Source of the DNA: Pseudomonas fluorescens Q2-87
GTDB taxonomy: Bacteria; Pseudomonadota; Gammaproteobacteria; Pseudomonadales; Pseudomonadaceae
NCBI RefSeq assembly: GCF_000281895.1
Contig: NZ_CM001558.1
Location: 2,174,556-2,238,555, forward strand
Reading direction: 5' to 3'
DNA length: 64,000 nucleotides
The notes below the pieces were generated by a model. It saw only the letters and a list, made by a program, of their open reading frames with translations. It was not told the origin of the DNA and ran no database searches. The number at the start of each line of letters is the position of its first letter. The stretch's first letter is position 1. Shown in pieces: positions 26,442 through 36,750 of this stretch. Both the position numbers and the translations under genes were made by a program.

Positions 26442-27745
26442 TCAGGAAGGATTGTCCAGGCTGAACTGGTCGGCCACTTCGTCGTAGGCGAACAGCTCGG
26501 CATAACGGCCCCACTGGATGACACAGTCCAGCGTATTGGCCGCGTCGTGTTCGGACATGAAGTCCTCCAATTGATCGCGAAAGCGCCTGGCCGGTGCCGT
26601 GCGTGTCGGACGGTCGTCGAGCACCTTGCGAACGTGGCTTACCAACGGAACGTACCTGAGCAGATGCTGGGCAAACAATTGCTTGCGCTCGTCAACCGTC
26701 GAGTGCGCGTAGCGTTGCCCGGCGGGCAGCAGCGTTATGTGGCCGTCCTGCATGTCGGCCAGGCGCATGAGTTGCAGCACTTCGGCGACAGGCAAGAGGT
26801 CGCTGGCGGAAAATCGCAATGCCGTCGCAAGCTCGCGCAAATCCGCCTGGCCAGCGAACGGCTGGTCCTGCACCGCCTCGATCAGCCCCGCCAGGGCATT
26901 GGTGGAGATCGACGGCAGGACCATGCCCTTGCCGCTGCCTGCAAACATGCCCTGGCGCGGCGCCCCTTCTTGCGCTCCGCCGGCCATCTGCACGTAGATA
27001 TGTTCGACCAGGGCCTGGAAGGCCGGGTCCGAGCGATGGCGTGGTTGATTGAGCTCAACGGCGATTTCCTTCATGACCCGCCCGGGATTGGAGGAAAAAT
27101 CAGGATCCGGTCGCACATCAACACGGCTTCTTCAATGTTGTGGGTGACCATCAACATGGATTTGATCGGCATCCGTCCTTCGCACCACAACTCCAGCAGA
27201 TCGGTGCGCAGCGTTTCGGCGGTCAAGACGTCCAGCGCTGAAAACGGCTCGTCCATCAAGATGATATCTGGAGCGACGACCAGTGCCCTTGCCAGGCCGA
27301 CGCGCTGGCGCATGCCGCCCGACAATTCCTTCGGGAACGCGCTCTCGAAGCCGTCGAGGCCGATCATGTCGATGGCAGCCAAGGCCCGGCGCCGTCGCTC
27401 GGGGGCCGCCACATTCAAGGCTTCGAGGCCAATTTCGACGTTCTTCAACACGGTCAGCCAGGGGAACAGGGCGAAGCTTTGGAAGACCATGCGCACTGAA
27501 CTCGAAACCCCTTGGGCGTCGGCCGGAAACTCAACCGCCCCGGTCGTGGGCGAAATCAGGCCGGCGATGGAGCGCAGCAAGGTCGACTTGCCGGAACCGG
27601 AGCGTCCCAGCAGACCGACGATTTCCCCTTCGTTCAAGCGCATGCAGACATCGTCCAGCACCACGCGCTCGGCGCCCCCTGCGGTGCCATAGACATGCCC
27701 AAGTTGCTGAACATCCACCAGGCAACGTTTATCGATTACTTGCAT
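26442..27745 (-). pseudogene. Nitrate/taurine-type ABC ATP-binding protein, split by a one-base frameshift
   Basis: The upstream part (27745 to 27071) is a full ATPase core: Walker A G-R-S-G-S-G-K-S-T, the L-S-G-G-M-R-Q-R signature and Walker B I-I-L-M-D-E-P. It then ends after M-C-D-R-I-L-I-F-P-P-I-P. In the -1 frame the family's continuation, S-S-N-P-G-R-V-M-K-E-I, runs on to 26442 as the AAA-associated C-terminal domain. One extra T in the T5 run (27095-27099 as A on the plus strand) would rejoin them into about 434 residues, the family length. It is either a sequencing indel, a real mutation or slippage. It follows the permease by 10 bp. Confidence 0.85.
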
Positions 27746-27755
27746 CGGATCACCC

Positions 27756-29501
27756 TCAATCTATTCGAAGCCGGCGTTCGGCAAACCTGTAAAGCGGGCG
27801 CCACAGCAGCCGGTTGAAGCCCACCACGAAAATCGACATGACCGAGACGCCCAGTGCCACGCGTTGCAGATCCCCGGCCGAGGTGGCCTGGGCGATATAG
27901 GAGCCCAGGCCGGACGCGTACAAATGGTCATTTCCCCAGGAGACTGCCTCGGCGACGATGCTGGCGTTCCACGAGCCGCCGGCTGCTGTGAGAGCGCCGG
28001 TGACGTAGTAGGGGAATACGCCCGGCAGCGCGACCTGGCGCCACCATTGCCAACCGCGCACGTGGAAACAGCGTGCGGCTTCGCGCAGATCGGTGGGCAG
28101 TGCGCTGGCGCCGGCGATGACGTTGAACAGGATGTACCACTGGGTGCCCAGCACCATCAGTGGCGACAACCAGATATCGGGGTCGAGCTTCAGCGCCACG
28201 ATGGCGATCACCGCAAACGGGAACAGGACGTTGGCAGGGAAGGCTGCCAGCAGCTGTGCAACGGGCTGCAAGCGCTCGGCCCAACGCGGGTTCAAACCGA
28301 TCCAGACGCCGATGGGCACCCATAGCACGCTGGCAAGGACCGTCAGCACGGCGACTCGCAGCAAAGTGGCAAGGCCCAGCCCCAACGTGCTGGCTACCTC
28401 TTCCAGGCCCAAGGTGCTGCCGATGAAACGCGACAATTGCAGGATGCCGGCCATGCACGCGGCGACGACCAGGGCGATCCAGGCCACGTCGGCTACACGA
28501 CTGATGCGGGCGTTGGTCTTGAAGCGGATTGACGGTAATCGGGGGAGTTTCTCCAGGAATAACGCGGCCTTGAGGTTGTCCAGCGCAAGTAATGCCAGGG
28601 GCGCCAGCCGAGCTGAGCGCAGCAGGTCATAGACCCTGGACCGTGGGCGTTTCTGGGAGGCGGTTTGTTCGAAGCGGAATTTGTCCGCCCAGGCGACGAT
28701 TGGCCGGAAAAACAACAGGTCATAAATGACGATCACCCCAGCCATGGCCAGCACGGCCCACGCGATGGCGGCGATGTCCTTGCGTTCGATCGCCAGGGCC
28801 AGCCATGAACCGATGCCCGGCAGGCTCACGGTGGTGTCGCCCACCGTGATGGCCTCGGCGGCGACCACGAAGAACCAGCCGCCCGACATCGACATCATCA
28901 TGTTCCACACCAGGCCCGGCGTGGCGAAAGGCAACTCGAGCCTGACGAAGCGCTGCCATGGCGAAAACGCGAACTGCCGGCTGACTTCATAGAGATCGTG
29001 GGGCACGGTGCGCAGCGATTGATAGACGCTGAAGGTCATGTTCCAGACCTGGCTGGTGAAAATGGCGAAGATGGCCGCGCATTCCACGCCGGTTTCCTTG
29101 CCGGGGAACAAAGCCATGAAAAACACAACGGTGAAGGTGAGAAATCCCAGTACCGGCACGGACTGGAGAATATCCAGCGCGGGCAGGATCACGATGGCTG
29201 CCTTGCGGCTTTTTGCAGCCAGCGTCGCGACGACCAGAGAGAAAAAAAACGATGCGAACAGGGCGATGAACATCCGCAATGTGGTGCGCAGCGTATATTC
29301 CGGCAGGTGGGCCAGATCAAGCGACAGAGGCGATGCCTCAAGGGCGGCGAGCGGCTGGCTCATCTGATCCAGGCCATGGAATATGAACGTAGCCAGGCAC
29401 ACCAGCAGGCTCAACAGCACGATATCGGCCCAGCCGCAATGGATGGGGACTGTCCTGTCCTTTACGCGAGCCAATGCCGGTGTCGGGAATGAAGGACGCA
29501 T
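27756..29501 (-). CDS. ABC transporter permease with two fused permease domains
   Basis: A 581-residue membrane protein with two BPD_transp_1 domains, roughly residues 75-285 and 360-575. The EAA-like loops are R-Q-F-A-F-S-P-W-Q-R-F and A-A-R-C-F-H-V-R-G-W-Q. Both half-pores are thus in one chain, so no second permease gene is needed. The partner ATPase of the nitrate/sulfonate/taurine group follows by 10 bp. No periplasmic binding protein gene is present in the run. The substrate is unknown. Confidence 0.9.
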   Translation of the reverse strand: MRPSFPTPALARVKDRTVPIHCGWADIVLLSLLVCLATFIFHGLDQMSQPLAALEASPLSLDLAHLPEYTLRTTLRMFIALFASFFFSLVVATLAAKSRKAAIVILPALDILQSVPVLGFLTFTVVFFMALFPGKETGVECAAIFAIFTSQVWNMTFSVYQSLRTVPHDLYEVSRQFAFSPWQRFVRLELPFATPGLVWNMMMSMSGGWFFVVAAEAITVGDTTVSLPGIGSWLALAIERKDIAAIAWAVLAMAGVIVIYDLLFFRPIVAWADKFRFEQTASQKRPRSRVYDLLRSARLAPLALLALDNLKAALFLEKLPRLPSIRFKTNARISRVADVAWIALVVAACMAGILQLSRFIGSTLGLEEVASTLGLGLATLLRVAVLTVLASVLWVPIGVWIGLNPRWAERLQPVAQLLAAFPANVLFPFAVIAIVALKLDPDIWLSPLMVLGTQWYILFNVIAGASALPTDLREAARCFHVRGWQWWRQVALPGVFPYYVTGALTAAGGSWNASIVAEAVSWGNDHLYASGLGSYIAQATSAGDLQRVALGVSVMSIFVVGFNRLLWRPLYRFAERRLRID

Positions 29502-29822
29502 GGGTCACCTCTGTCTACCTGTTCAAAAACCAGGACTGCGACCTCGCCGGCGGCCATCGGGATTCATTGATTCGAAGCGCATCTGGTCTGCGGCGTTGGA
29601 TGCCGGGCAAGGTTAAGCGGTGTTCCGGTTGATGGCCACGCTGCGTTGGCACATGAAAATATACGTTGGTATATCCGTTGCGTCGGACACGAGGTATTTG
29701 TCTGATCCGTATTTTCCTGCGCCAGGTGCATCTGTAATGAACGCCATCTCCAGCCCAGAATAAACACGCGGTTCGCCTGGCAGACGACCCGTGTACTGCA
29801 ATTTTTTGTCCCAGGAGTGCTT
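29502..29822. other. Divergent control region with AT-rich inverted repeat
   Basis: This 320-bp spacer carries the ABC operon promoter (minus) and that of a small plus-strand reading frame. It contains the inverted repeat ATATAC/GTATAT at 29659-29674 with a GTTG loop, a possible site for the linked response regulator. No other gene is seen. Confidence 0.4.
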
Positions 29823-29906
29823 ATGGCGAAGATGGCGATTTTTCTAGGTGGTTTTTTGGCCCTGACCCTGCTGATTGGCGTGCTGGCGACGATCTCACCC
29901 ACATAG
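29823..29906 (+). CDS. Very small membrane protein (27 residues)
   Basis: An ATG with GGAG five bases upstream opens a 27-codon frame for a basic N-terminus (M-A-K-M) and a single hydrophobic helix (I-F-L-G-G-F-L-A-L-T-L-L-I-G-V-L), ending in S-P-T. It lies in the gap between the ABC operon promoter and cheB. The ribosome site and clean transmembrane pattern make it more likely than chance, but nothing is known of its function. Confidence 0.5.
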   Translation: MAKMAIFLGGFLALTLLIGVLATISPT

Positions 29907-29946
29907 GCACGGGGGATTGGGTTGGTTTGAGGGAAGGATGTGCTGG

Positions 29947-31023
29947 TTATTTGTGCAAAATCACCTGGGCAATGTCTTGCAACCCCATGACCCGTTGGGC
30001 CGCGTTGAGTTTGATGGCTTCCTTGGGCATGCCGAAGACCACGCAGCTGGCTTCGTCCTGGGCCACGGTGCTGCCGCCGGCGTCGAGCATTTCCTTCAGG
30101 CCGCGGGCGCCGTCGTCGCCCATGCCGGTCATGATGATGCCGGTGGCGTTGCGGCCGGCGAATTTGGCGACTGAGCGAAACAACACATCCACCGAAGGGC
30201 GATGGCGATTGACCAAGGGGCCGTCCACCACTTGCACGTGATAAAACGCGCCGCTGCGGGTCACCATCATGTGTTTGCCGCCCGGTGCGATGAGCGCCAG
30301 GCCCGGGTGGATGCGATCGTTGTTGCGGGCCTCGCGCACTTCGATCTGGCAGAGGCTGTTGAGGCGCGCAGCGAACGATGCGGTGAATTTTTCCGGCATG
30401 TGCTGGACGATGACGATGCCTGGGCATACCCGTGGCAGGGCGGTGAGTACCGCTTCCAAGGCCTGGGTGCCGCCGGTGGATGTGCCCAGGGCGACGATGC
30501 GCTCGGTGGTTTGCGCCATGGCGTGGCCGTTGGCGGCCGGCAGCATCGCGTCGGCAGTCAGTTTGGTGGCTGGCATCAGCGGCGGCGGGGCGGGGCGCTT
30601 GCCGAGGTTGCGGACGTTGACCTGGGCCGCCGCCCGGATTGCCGAGACCAGTTCCGGTGCCGATTCCAATAAGAAATTCTTCAGCCCGGTGGTTGGCTTG
30701 GTGATGATTTCCACCGCCCCGGCGGCCATCGCCTGCAAGGTGGTTTCCGCGCCCTTGGGCGTCAGGGACGAACAGATCACCACCGGCGTCGGACGCTCGC
30801 TCATGATTTTTTTCAGGAAGGTGATGCCATCCATGCGCGGCATCTCCACGTCCAGCACGATGACATCGGGCCATTCCTTCGCCAATTTATCCATCGCGAA
30901 GATCGGGTCGGAGGCTGCGCCGATGACATGGATGTCCGGCGTGTCACTGAGGATCGCCAGCAATACTTGGCGGACCACGGCGGAGTCGTCCACCAGCAAT
31001 ACGTTTATCTTTTTCCCTGGCAT
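29947..31023 (-). CDS. cheB: Chemotaxis protein-glutamate methylesterase/deamidase CheB
   Basis: A 358-residue CheB: receiver with D58 in [11 protein letters not shown], linker, then the esterase domain with the serine in G-T-S-T-G-G-T, histidine in V-Q-H-M-P and aspartate in M-T-G-M-G-D-D-G. It removes methyl groups from receptors to reset signalling. It is the last gene of the che operon, two bases after the cheD stop. AAGGA is thirteen bases before the ATG, somewhat far. Confidence 0.95.
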   Translation of the reverse strand: MPGKKINVLLVDDSAVVRQVLLAILSDTPDIHVIGAASDPIFAMDKLAKEWPDVIVLDVEMPRMDGITFLKKIMSERPTPVVICSSLTPKGAETTLQAMAAGAVEIITKPTTGLKNFLLESAPELVSAIRAAAQVNVRNLGKRPAPPPLMPATKLTADAMLPAANGHAMAQTTERIVALGTSTGGTQALEAVLTALPRVCPGIVIVQHMPEKFTASFAARLNSLCQIEVREARNNDRIHPGLALIAPGGKHMMVTRSGAFYHVQVVDGPLVNRHRPSVDVLFRSVAKFAGRNATGIIMTGMGDDGARGLKEMLDAGGSTVAQDEASCVVFGMPKEAIKLNAAQRVMGLQDIAQVILHK

Positions 31024-31025
31024 GG

Positions 31026-31523
31026 TTAATGGCGAGTCCTTATCGGTTGATGCCTGACCCATACATCGCCAGTGCAAAGGTCGAAAACAATAGTCCGGTG
31101 GCCAGTGCTGCCCATGTCATGGGCGATCAGGTCCAGGTGATAGAGAGCGGCCATTTCCAGCGCCGCGTTGACGTTCAAGCGCGCCACGTCGCCGAAGGGC
31201 ACATGGCGCTGCAGCTCAGGGAACATCTCACCGCCGCCGAACAACTTGAGCTGGTAGTCCTCGGGCTCGGTGTCGTGGGCGTGTGCCTGGCGGATGAACA
31301 GTTCGATGGCCTCGTCGGCGTACAAACCGTTCAATGCGGTGGAACAGCGCACCCGGCTGGGCAACATGAAATGGCACATGCCGCCAATCCTGCGCTGCGG
31401 GTGCCAGAGAGTGATTGCGACGCAGGAACCGAGAATCGTGCGCATGCGGGTCGGGGAGGTCGCGAAGCGAAACTCCCCCGGCTTCAGATACGCCTCGGGC
31501 ACTTCTTTTATCGCGGCGTTCAT
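31026..31523 (-). CDS. cheD: Chemoreceptor glutamine deamidase CheD
   Basis: A 165-residue CheD with the catalytic C34 in L-G-S-C-V-A and H51 in G-G-M-C-H-F-M-L-P. It deamidates receptor glutamines. The start overlaps the cheR stop as ATGA. The order cheR-cheD-cheB is the same as in the Che2 cluster of P. aeruginosa. Confidence 0.95.
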   Translation of the reverse strand: MNAAIKEVPEAYLKPGEFRFATSPTRMRTILGSCVAITLWHPQRRIGGMCHFMLPSRVRCSTALNGLYADEAIELFIRQAHAHDTEPEDYQLKLFGGGEMFPELQRHVPFGDVARLNVNAALEMAALYHLDLIAHDMGSTGHRTIVFDLCTGDVWVRHQPIRTRH

Positions 31524-32356
31524 GGCTTGCGGTAGATCGACGGGGCGACCAGTTTCAACGCATCGGACACCCCGTTGAGGCTTTCCGAATGGCTGACGAT
31601 GAAATACCCGCCGGACTTGAGCCGCGGGATCAGCCGGGCGACCACTTTGCTTTTGGTCGGCTGGTCGAAATAGATCATCACGTTGCGCAGGAAAATCACA
31701 TCGAACTCGCCCAACTCAGGCAGGGTTTCGTTGAGGTTGACCTGGATGAAGTTGACCCGGTTGCGCAGCGCCCGGTCGATCAAGAGTGTGCCTTGTTGGC
31801 TTCCGGTGCCCTTGAGGCAATATTTCACCAGCAACTGATGGGGCAGGTTGCGGGCGCGTTCCATCGGATAATGCCCGGAACGGGCCTTGGCCAGGACCTG
31901 GGTGCTGATGTCCGAGCCGATGACTTCCCAAGGCGTAGTGCCGAGGCTTTCGGCCAGGGTCATGGCAAGGCTGTAGGGCTCCTCTCCAGACGAACTGGCC
32001 GCGCTCCACAGGCGAAAGGTCTTGCCCGGCGTCGCGTGGGGCAGCACATGTTCGCGCAAAAAATCGAAGTGCTTGGGCTCGCGGAAAAAATAGGTCTCGT
32101 TAGTGGTGAGCAGGTCCAGCGCCACCTGCAACTCATCGGTGCGCTGGCCGTTCATGATCAGCTTGAAATAATCGCCGTAGCTGTCCAGCTCATAGTGCTT
32201 GAGGCGCTTGAACAGGCGCCCGGCCACCAGGGCTTTCTTGGCCGGCGACAGGTTGATACCGGCGGCCTGGTACAGCCAGGATTGAAACTGGTTGAACTCC
32301 CGGTCGGTGAGGGCCATTGAGTTCACCGTGCGTTCCCTGCAAATGTCTGTGCTCAT
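31520..32356 (-). CDS. cheR: Chemoreceptor methyltransferase CheR
   Basis: A 278-residue CheR: an N-terminal helical domain and a SAM-binding domain with L-W-S-A-A-S-S-S-G-E-E-P-Y-S near residues 117-130 and F-L-R-N-V-M-I-Y-F. It methylates receptor glutamates. It overlaps cheW upstream and cheD downstream, each by ATGA. No TPR or pentapeptide-binding extension is present. Confidence 0.95.
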   Translation of the reverse strand: MSTDICRERTVNSMALTDREFNQFQSWLYQAAGINLSPAKKALVAGRLFKRLKHYELDSYGDYFKLIMNGQRTDELQVALDLLTTNETYFFREPKHFDFLREHVLPHATPGKTFRLWSAASSSGEEPYSLAMTLAESLGTTPWEVIGSDISTQVLAKARSGHYPMERARNLPHQLLVKYCLKGTGSQQGTLLIDRALRNRVNFIQVNLNETLPELGEFDVIFLRNVMIYFDQPTKSKVVARLIPRLKSGGYFIVSHSESLNGVSDALKLVAPSIYRKP

Positions 32357-32889
32357 GATCCGGGCGCTTCCAGCGCGGCGGGGCTGGCCTGGGCGAGTTC
32401 GGACATCTCGTCGATGGACAGCACGCGATCCACCTCCAGGACAATGACGAACTTGCCGTCGACCTTGGCCATGCCGCTGATGAAATCGGCGCGGATCTTC
32501 GCTCCGAAACTTGGTGGCGGCTCAATCTGCGAAGCCGGAATTTCCAGCACTGCCGACACCGTATCCACCAGCAGGCCAATGTCCTGGGCCTGTCCGTCAA
32601 CGCTGGCGGCTTCGATGATTACCACGCAACTGCGGCGGCTGATGGCGGAATTTGGCCGGCCAAAACGGGCCGACAAATCCACCACCGGCACCACCGCGCC
32701 GCGCAGATTGATGACCCCGCGCACGAAGGCCGGCATCATCGGCACGACGGTTAGGTTGCCGTATTCGATGATTTCCTTGATGCACAGGATGCCGATGGCA
32801 AACATCTCCGTGCCGAGCATGAACGTCAGGTACTGCGCTTCTTCCTCGACCGCGCTGGCCGTTTGACGTGTGGTCGCGATGGCGCCCAT
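32353..32889 (-). CDS. cheW: Chemotaxis coupling protein CheW
   Basis: A 178-residue CheW domain protein (G-T-E-M-F-A-I-G-I, G-V-I-N-L-R-G-A-V-V-P-V-V-D-L) that links receptors to CheA. The ATG at 32889 has AGGAG eight bases upstream; an ATG seven codons earlier lacks one. It is the only CheW of this operon. Confidence 0.94.
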   Translation of the reverse strand: MGAIATTRQTASAVEEEAQYLTFMLGTEMFAIGILCIKEIIEYGNLTVVPMMPAFVRGVINLRGAVVPVVDLSARFGRPNSAISRRSCVVIIEAASVDGQAQDIGLLVDTVSAVLEIPASQIEPPPSFGAKIRADFISGMAKVDGKFVIVLEVDRVLSIDEMSELAQASPAALEAPGS

Positions 32890-32928
32890 TGCCTTTTCTC
32901 CTTTAAGCAAGCCTGTGGAACCGGGCTA

Positions 32929-34587
32929 TCAGAACCGGGTGAATTCCGACTCGTCCGGCGCGCTAGCCATGTTGTAGGCGAACGCCTTGGGCATCACCGG
33001 TGCAGGTGCCCGGGCCGTTTTGCGGCTGGACGGACCGGGCGTGTTATCCGCCCTGGAAACCTGAACGGCGGATTTCGACGGCGAGTCCAGGGTGAAGAAG
33101 CTCATGGCCTGCTGCAGCTGTTCGGCCTGGCTGCTCATCTCCTCGGCGGTGGCGGCGAGCTCCTCGCTGCTGGAGGCGTTTTGCTGGGTCACCTGGTTGA
33201 GCTGGGTCATCGCCGTGTTGATCTGCGCCACACCCGCGGCCTGTTCCTCGGAAGCGGCACTGATTTCCTGCACCAGGTCCGAAGTCTTGTTGATCGATGG
33301 GACCATCTCATTGAGCAGATGTCCGGCCTTTTCGGCCATGTCGACACTGCTGGAGGACAGTTCGCCAATTTCCTGGGCCGCCACCTGGCTGCGTTCGGCC
33401 AGTTTGCGCACCTCGGCGGCGACCACCGCGAAGCCTTTGCCATGTTCTCCGGCGCGGGCCGCTTCGATGGCCGCGTTGAGCGCCAGCAGGTTGGTCTGGT
33501 AGGCGATGTCGTCGATGATGCTGATGCGCTGGGCGATTTTCTTCATCGCCACCACGGTCTGCTGCACCGATTCGCCGCCGTCGGTGGCTTCCTTGGCCGC
33601 CTTGCTCGCCATGCCATCGGTGACCTTGGCGTTCTCGGTGTTCTGGTTGATGCTGGCGCTCATCTGCTCGATGGACGCGCTGGTTTCCTCGACACTGGCA
33701 GCTTGTTCGCTGGTGGCCTGGCTCATCGATTGTGCGGTGGCGCTGACTTCTTCGGAGGCGCTGGCCAGGTTATCCGCCGCGTTACGCACTTCACCGATGA
33801 TGTGCGACAGCTTGCCCACCATGTTTTGCATGGCGTTGAGCACCATGCCGGTTTCATCCTTGGAGCCGGCTTCGATCTTCGCGTTCAGGTTGCCTTCGGC
33901 CAGTTGCTCGGCCACGGCGGCGGCTTGTTTCAATGGGCGCGAAATAATTCGCGAGATGAACAGTGCCAGGGCCAGCCCCACCAACAGCGCGACCACCAGC
34001 GCGGCGATGATCGACAGGCGCGCGTTTTCGAACAGCGTTGCGCCGCGCTCGCTGGCCGCGGCGGCCCCGGTATCGTTGAGCTCTACCAGCTTCTGCAAGT
34101 CGGCGGTCACCAGATCGAATTGACGCTTGGACTCGCCCTTGAGTAGCGCATGGGCCTGCTCGGTCAGGTTCTGCCGGGACAGCGCAAGCAGGTCCTTACT
34201 GATCGCCAGGTAAGCGACCCAGTCCTTTCGGGCAGCTTCGAACAACTGGCGATCTTCTGCGTTGGAGAGCAGTTTTTCATAGGTGTCCAGACGTGTTTCG
34301 AAGGCTTTCCTGGCCTCTGCGGCTTCCTGTTCGAGCGTGCTGCGCTCCTGGTCTGAGTCGGCGGCGATGTGGCGGTTTTCTTTCAGGCGATAGCTCGCCC
34401 CGAAGAAACGCATGCCCGACGCCGCACGCATGGAAGGCATCCAGTTTTCGCGAATTTCAACAGTGGTGCCGTTCACCTGGCCCAGCTGGATGATCGAGAA
34501 CACGCCCATGACGGCAGTGAGCGCCAGCACCACCAGGAACGAGGTGATCAGTTTGGTGGCGATTCTAAGATCGTAGAACCATTTCAT
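32929..34587 (-). CDS. Methyl-accepting chemotaxis protein with 4-helix-bundle sensor
   Basis: A 552-residue chemoreceptor. TM1 is at about 9-30, followed by a periplasmic helical bundle of about 155 residues, TM2 near 185-210, a HAMP domain, and a long coiled-coil signalling domain with the hairpin tip [20 protein letters not shown]. The sensor is of the 4HB_MCP class, which binds diverse small ligands. It lies between cheA and cheW. No C-terminal CheR-binding pentapeptide is obvious. Confidence 0.92.
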   Translation of the reverse strand: MKWFYDLRIATKLITSFLVVLALTAVMGVFSIIQLGQVNGTTVEIRENWMPSMRAASGMRFFGASYRLKENRHIAADSDQERSTLEQEAAEARKAFETRLDTYEKLLSNAEDRQLFEAARKDWVAYLAISKDLLALSRQNLTEQAHALLKGESKRQFDLVTADLQKLVELNDTGAAAASERGATLFENARLSIIAALVVALLVGLALALFISRIISRPLKQAAAVAEQLAEGNLNAKIEAGSKDETGMVLNAMQNMVGKLSHIIGEVRNAADNLASASEEVSATAQSMSQATSEQAASVEETSASIEQMSASINQNTENAKVTDGMASKAAKEATDGGESVQQTVVAMKKIAQRISIIDDIAYQTNLLALNAAIEAARAGEHGKGFAVVAAEVRKLAERSQVAAQEIGELSSSSVDMAEKAGHLLNEMVPSINKTSDLVQEISAASEEQAAGVAQINTAMTQLNQVTQQNASSSEELAATAEEMSSQAEQLQQAMSFFTLDSPSKSAVQVSRADNTPGPSSRKTARAPAPVMPKAFAYNMASAPDESEFTRF

Positions 34588-34620
34588 TGGGGAATACCTC
34601 TCCATGGAGTTGCTAAAGCG

Positions 34621-36726
34621 TCAGCGAGCAGTGGCGTGTTGTGATGGGTTTGAGGTGTAGCGGTTTTCTATCTGTGCGATTTGGGTCAGCAGTGCCGGCA
34701 CGTCGAGGATCAATGCCACGGCGCCGCTGCCCAAGATGGTCGAGCCGCTGATGCCGCGCAGTGCGCCGAACAGCTTGCCCAAGGGCTTGATTACGGTTTG
34801 GAATTCACCGAGCAGGTCATCGACGACCAGGCCGGCCTTGAGTTCGGCGTAGCGCACTACCACCACGTTTTGCCGGCGCGAAGCCGGGCCTTCGTGGTGG
34901 AAGTGATCGCGCAGGTACACCAGCGGCAGCACTTCGCCGCGCAAGTCGAGGTAGCCTTGTTCGCGGCTGGCGACGCCATCGTCTTCGCTCAGTTCGATGC
35001 ACTCCTGGACCATGTCCAGTGGAATCACATAGGTGGATTGGCCGATGCCGACCAAGAACCCATTGATGATGGCCAAGGTCAGGGGCAAGCGGATGCGCAC
35101 CACGGTCCCTTTGCCCGGTTGGCTGTCCAGGTCGACGGTGCCGCGCAGCAGCGTGATATTGCGCTTGACCACGTCCATGCCCACGCCACGGCCAGAAAGG
35201 TTGGTGACGGCCTGGGCGGTAGAAAAACCGGCTTCGAAGATCAGGTTGTAGATCTCCTGGTCGGTCAGGTTCGCACCCGGTGCGATCAGCCCGCGTTCCT
35301 GGGCTTTTTCGACAATGCGGTCGCGATTGAGGCCGGCGCCGTCATCGGCGATTTCCAGCACGATACTGCCCGAGTCGTGGTAGGCATTGAGGTGCAGGTG
35401 TCCCTTGGCCGGTTTGCCTGCCGCCAGCCGCGCCTCGGCGGTTTCGATGCCGTGGTCCATGGCGTTGCGCAGCAAATGCATGAGCGGGTCGCCGATTTTT
35501 TCCACCACGGTTTTGTCCAGCTCGGTTTCCGCACCGCTGATGATCAGGTCGATGTCCTTGCCCAATTCCTGGCTGACATCGCGCACCACCCGACGGAAGC
35601 GGTTGAAGGTTTCACCAATGGGGATCATGCGCAGGCGCAGGGCGCCATCGAGGATTTCCTCCACCAGGCCGGACACCGACGAGGCCGCTTCTTGCAGTGG
35701 GTCGTTCTGGCAGGTGCGTGCGAGCAAGCTGGCACCGGCGCTGGCGATCACCAGTTCGCCGACCAGATTGATCAGTTCGTCGAGCTTGTCGGCGTTGACC
35801 CGTACATACGCTCCGTCCCTGGCTTTGCCTTCGCTGGCCACTGCCTGTTTGTCAGACGTGACCTGGGCCGGCAGGCGAGGGGTCTTGCGCTGGTCCGGCA
35901 ACAGTTCGCCGGTGGTGACCAGGGCGGTGCTTTCGTCAGCCTGTGCCTGCGCCGTCGCGACCAGGTCGGTGCTCGCTTGGGGCTCGGCGTCTTGTGCGGC
36001 AACGATGTCGATCACGCAATCCTCGCGGACAAAATCGAAGACCTCGTTGATCGCCCCATGGCTGGCATTCGAGCGAAACTCGATGTCGAAGCCCAGGTAG
36101 CAGGACTCGGCGTCCCAAGCGTCGATGGTCGGCATCGCTTCGGTGTTGGTGTCGATGCGGACGATCTCACCCAGCGTCTGCAGATAACGCAGGAACGACA
36201 ACGGGTCCATGCCGTTGCGGAACACGTCCAGGCCAAAACGCAGGGAAATGTGCCAAAGGCTCGCTTCGCCGGGTGCGTCCGTTTCGGTTTCCTGCACCGG
36301 TTCTGGTTCGGTTGCGGCTGGGGGCGCCTGGTATTCCTGGAGAATCTGGCACAGCTCTTTTTCCCGGGCCAGGGCAGGGGGCTGCAACGTCGCGCCTTTA
36401 TTGGCGACGACGTCGATCAGCTCAAGCATGTGGTCGCCGGACTTGAGCAGTACCGCGATCAGGCCCGGGTCCACCGCAACGCTGCCTTCGCGCAGGCGAT
36501 CGAGCACGTCTTCGACGATGTGGGTGAAGCTGACGATCGGTTCCAGGCCAAACAGCCCGGCCGAGCCCTTGATCGTATGGGCCGCCCGGAAGATCGCGCC
36601 GATGGCGTCATCGTCGCTCGGGTCGGTTTCCAGTTGCAGCAGCGATTCCTCCATCGCTTGCAGCTGTTCCCGTGCCTCGACGATGAAGGTTTGTTGTGCC
36701 TGATCGAGATTGATGCTCACGCTCAT
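34621..36726 (-). CDS. cheA: Chemotaxis sensor kinase CheA
   Basis: A 701-residue CheA. The Hpt domain has H50 in R-A-A-H-T-I-K-G-S-A-G-L-F-G. A middle region (155-250) is not the usual P2 of E. coli, and is followed by the P3 dimerisation helices. The ATPase domain has L-L-R-N-A-M-D-H-G-I-E and N-L-S-G-R-G-V-G-M-D-V-V, and a CheW-like P5 follows. It sits directly downstream of the STAS gene and upstream of the receptor. Confidence 0.95.
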   Translation of the reverse strand: MSVSINLDQAQQTFIVEAREQLQAMEESLLQLETDPSDDDAIGAIFRAAHTIKGSAGLFGLEPIVSFTHIVEDVLDRLREGSVAVDPGLIAVLLKSGDHMLELIDVVANKGATLQPPALAREKELCQILQEYQAPPAATEPEPVQETETDAPGEASLWHISLRFGLDVFRNGMDPLSFLRYLQTLGEIVRIDTNTEAMPTIDAWDAESCYLGFDIEFRSNASHGAINEVFDFVREDCVIDIVAAQDAEPQASTDLVATAQAQADESTALVTTGELLPDQRKTPRLPAQVTSDKQAVASEGKARDGAYVRVNADKLDELINLVGELVIASAGASLLARTCQNDPLQEAASSVSGLVEEILDGALRLRMIPIGETFNRFRRVVRDVSQELGKDIDLIISGAETELDKTVVEKIGDPLMHLLRNAMDHGIETAEARLAAGKPAKGHLHLNAYHDSGSIVLEIADDGAGLNRDRIVEKAQERGLIAPGANLTDQEIYNLIFEAGFSTAQAVTNLSGRGVGMDVVKRNITLLRGTVDLDSQPGKGTVVRIRLPLTLAIINGFLVGIGQSTYVIPLDMVQECIELSEDDGVASREQGYLDLRGEVLPLVYLRDHFHHEGPASRRQNVVVVRYAELKAGLVVDDLLGEFQTVIKPLGKLFGALRGISGSTILGSGAVALILDVPALLTQIAQIENRYTSNPSQHATAR

Positions 36727-36750
36727 ATCCTTGTCGTATCCGACGTGTCT

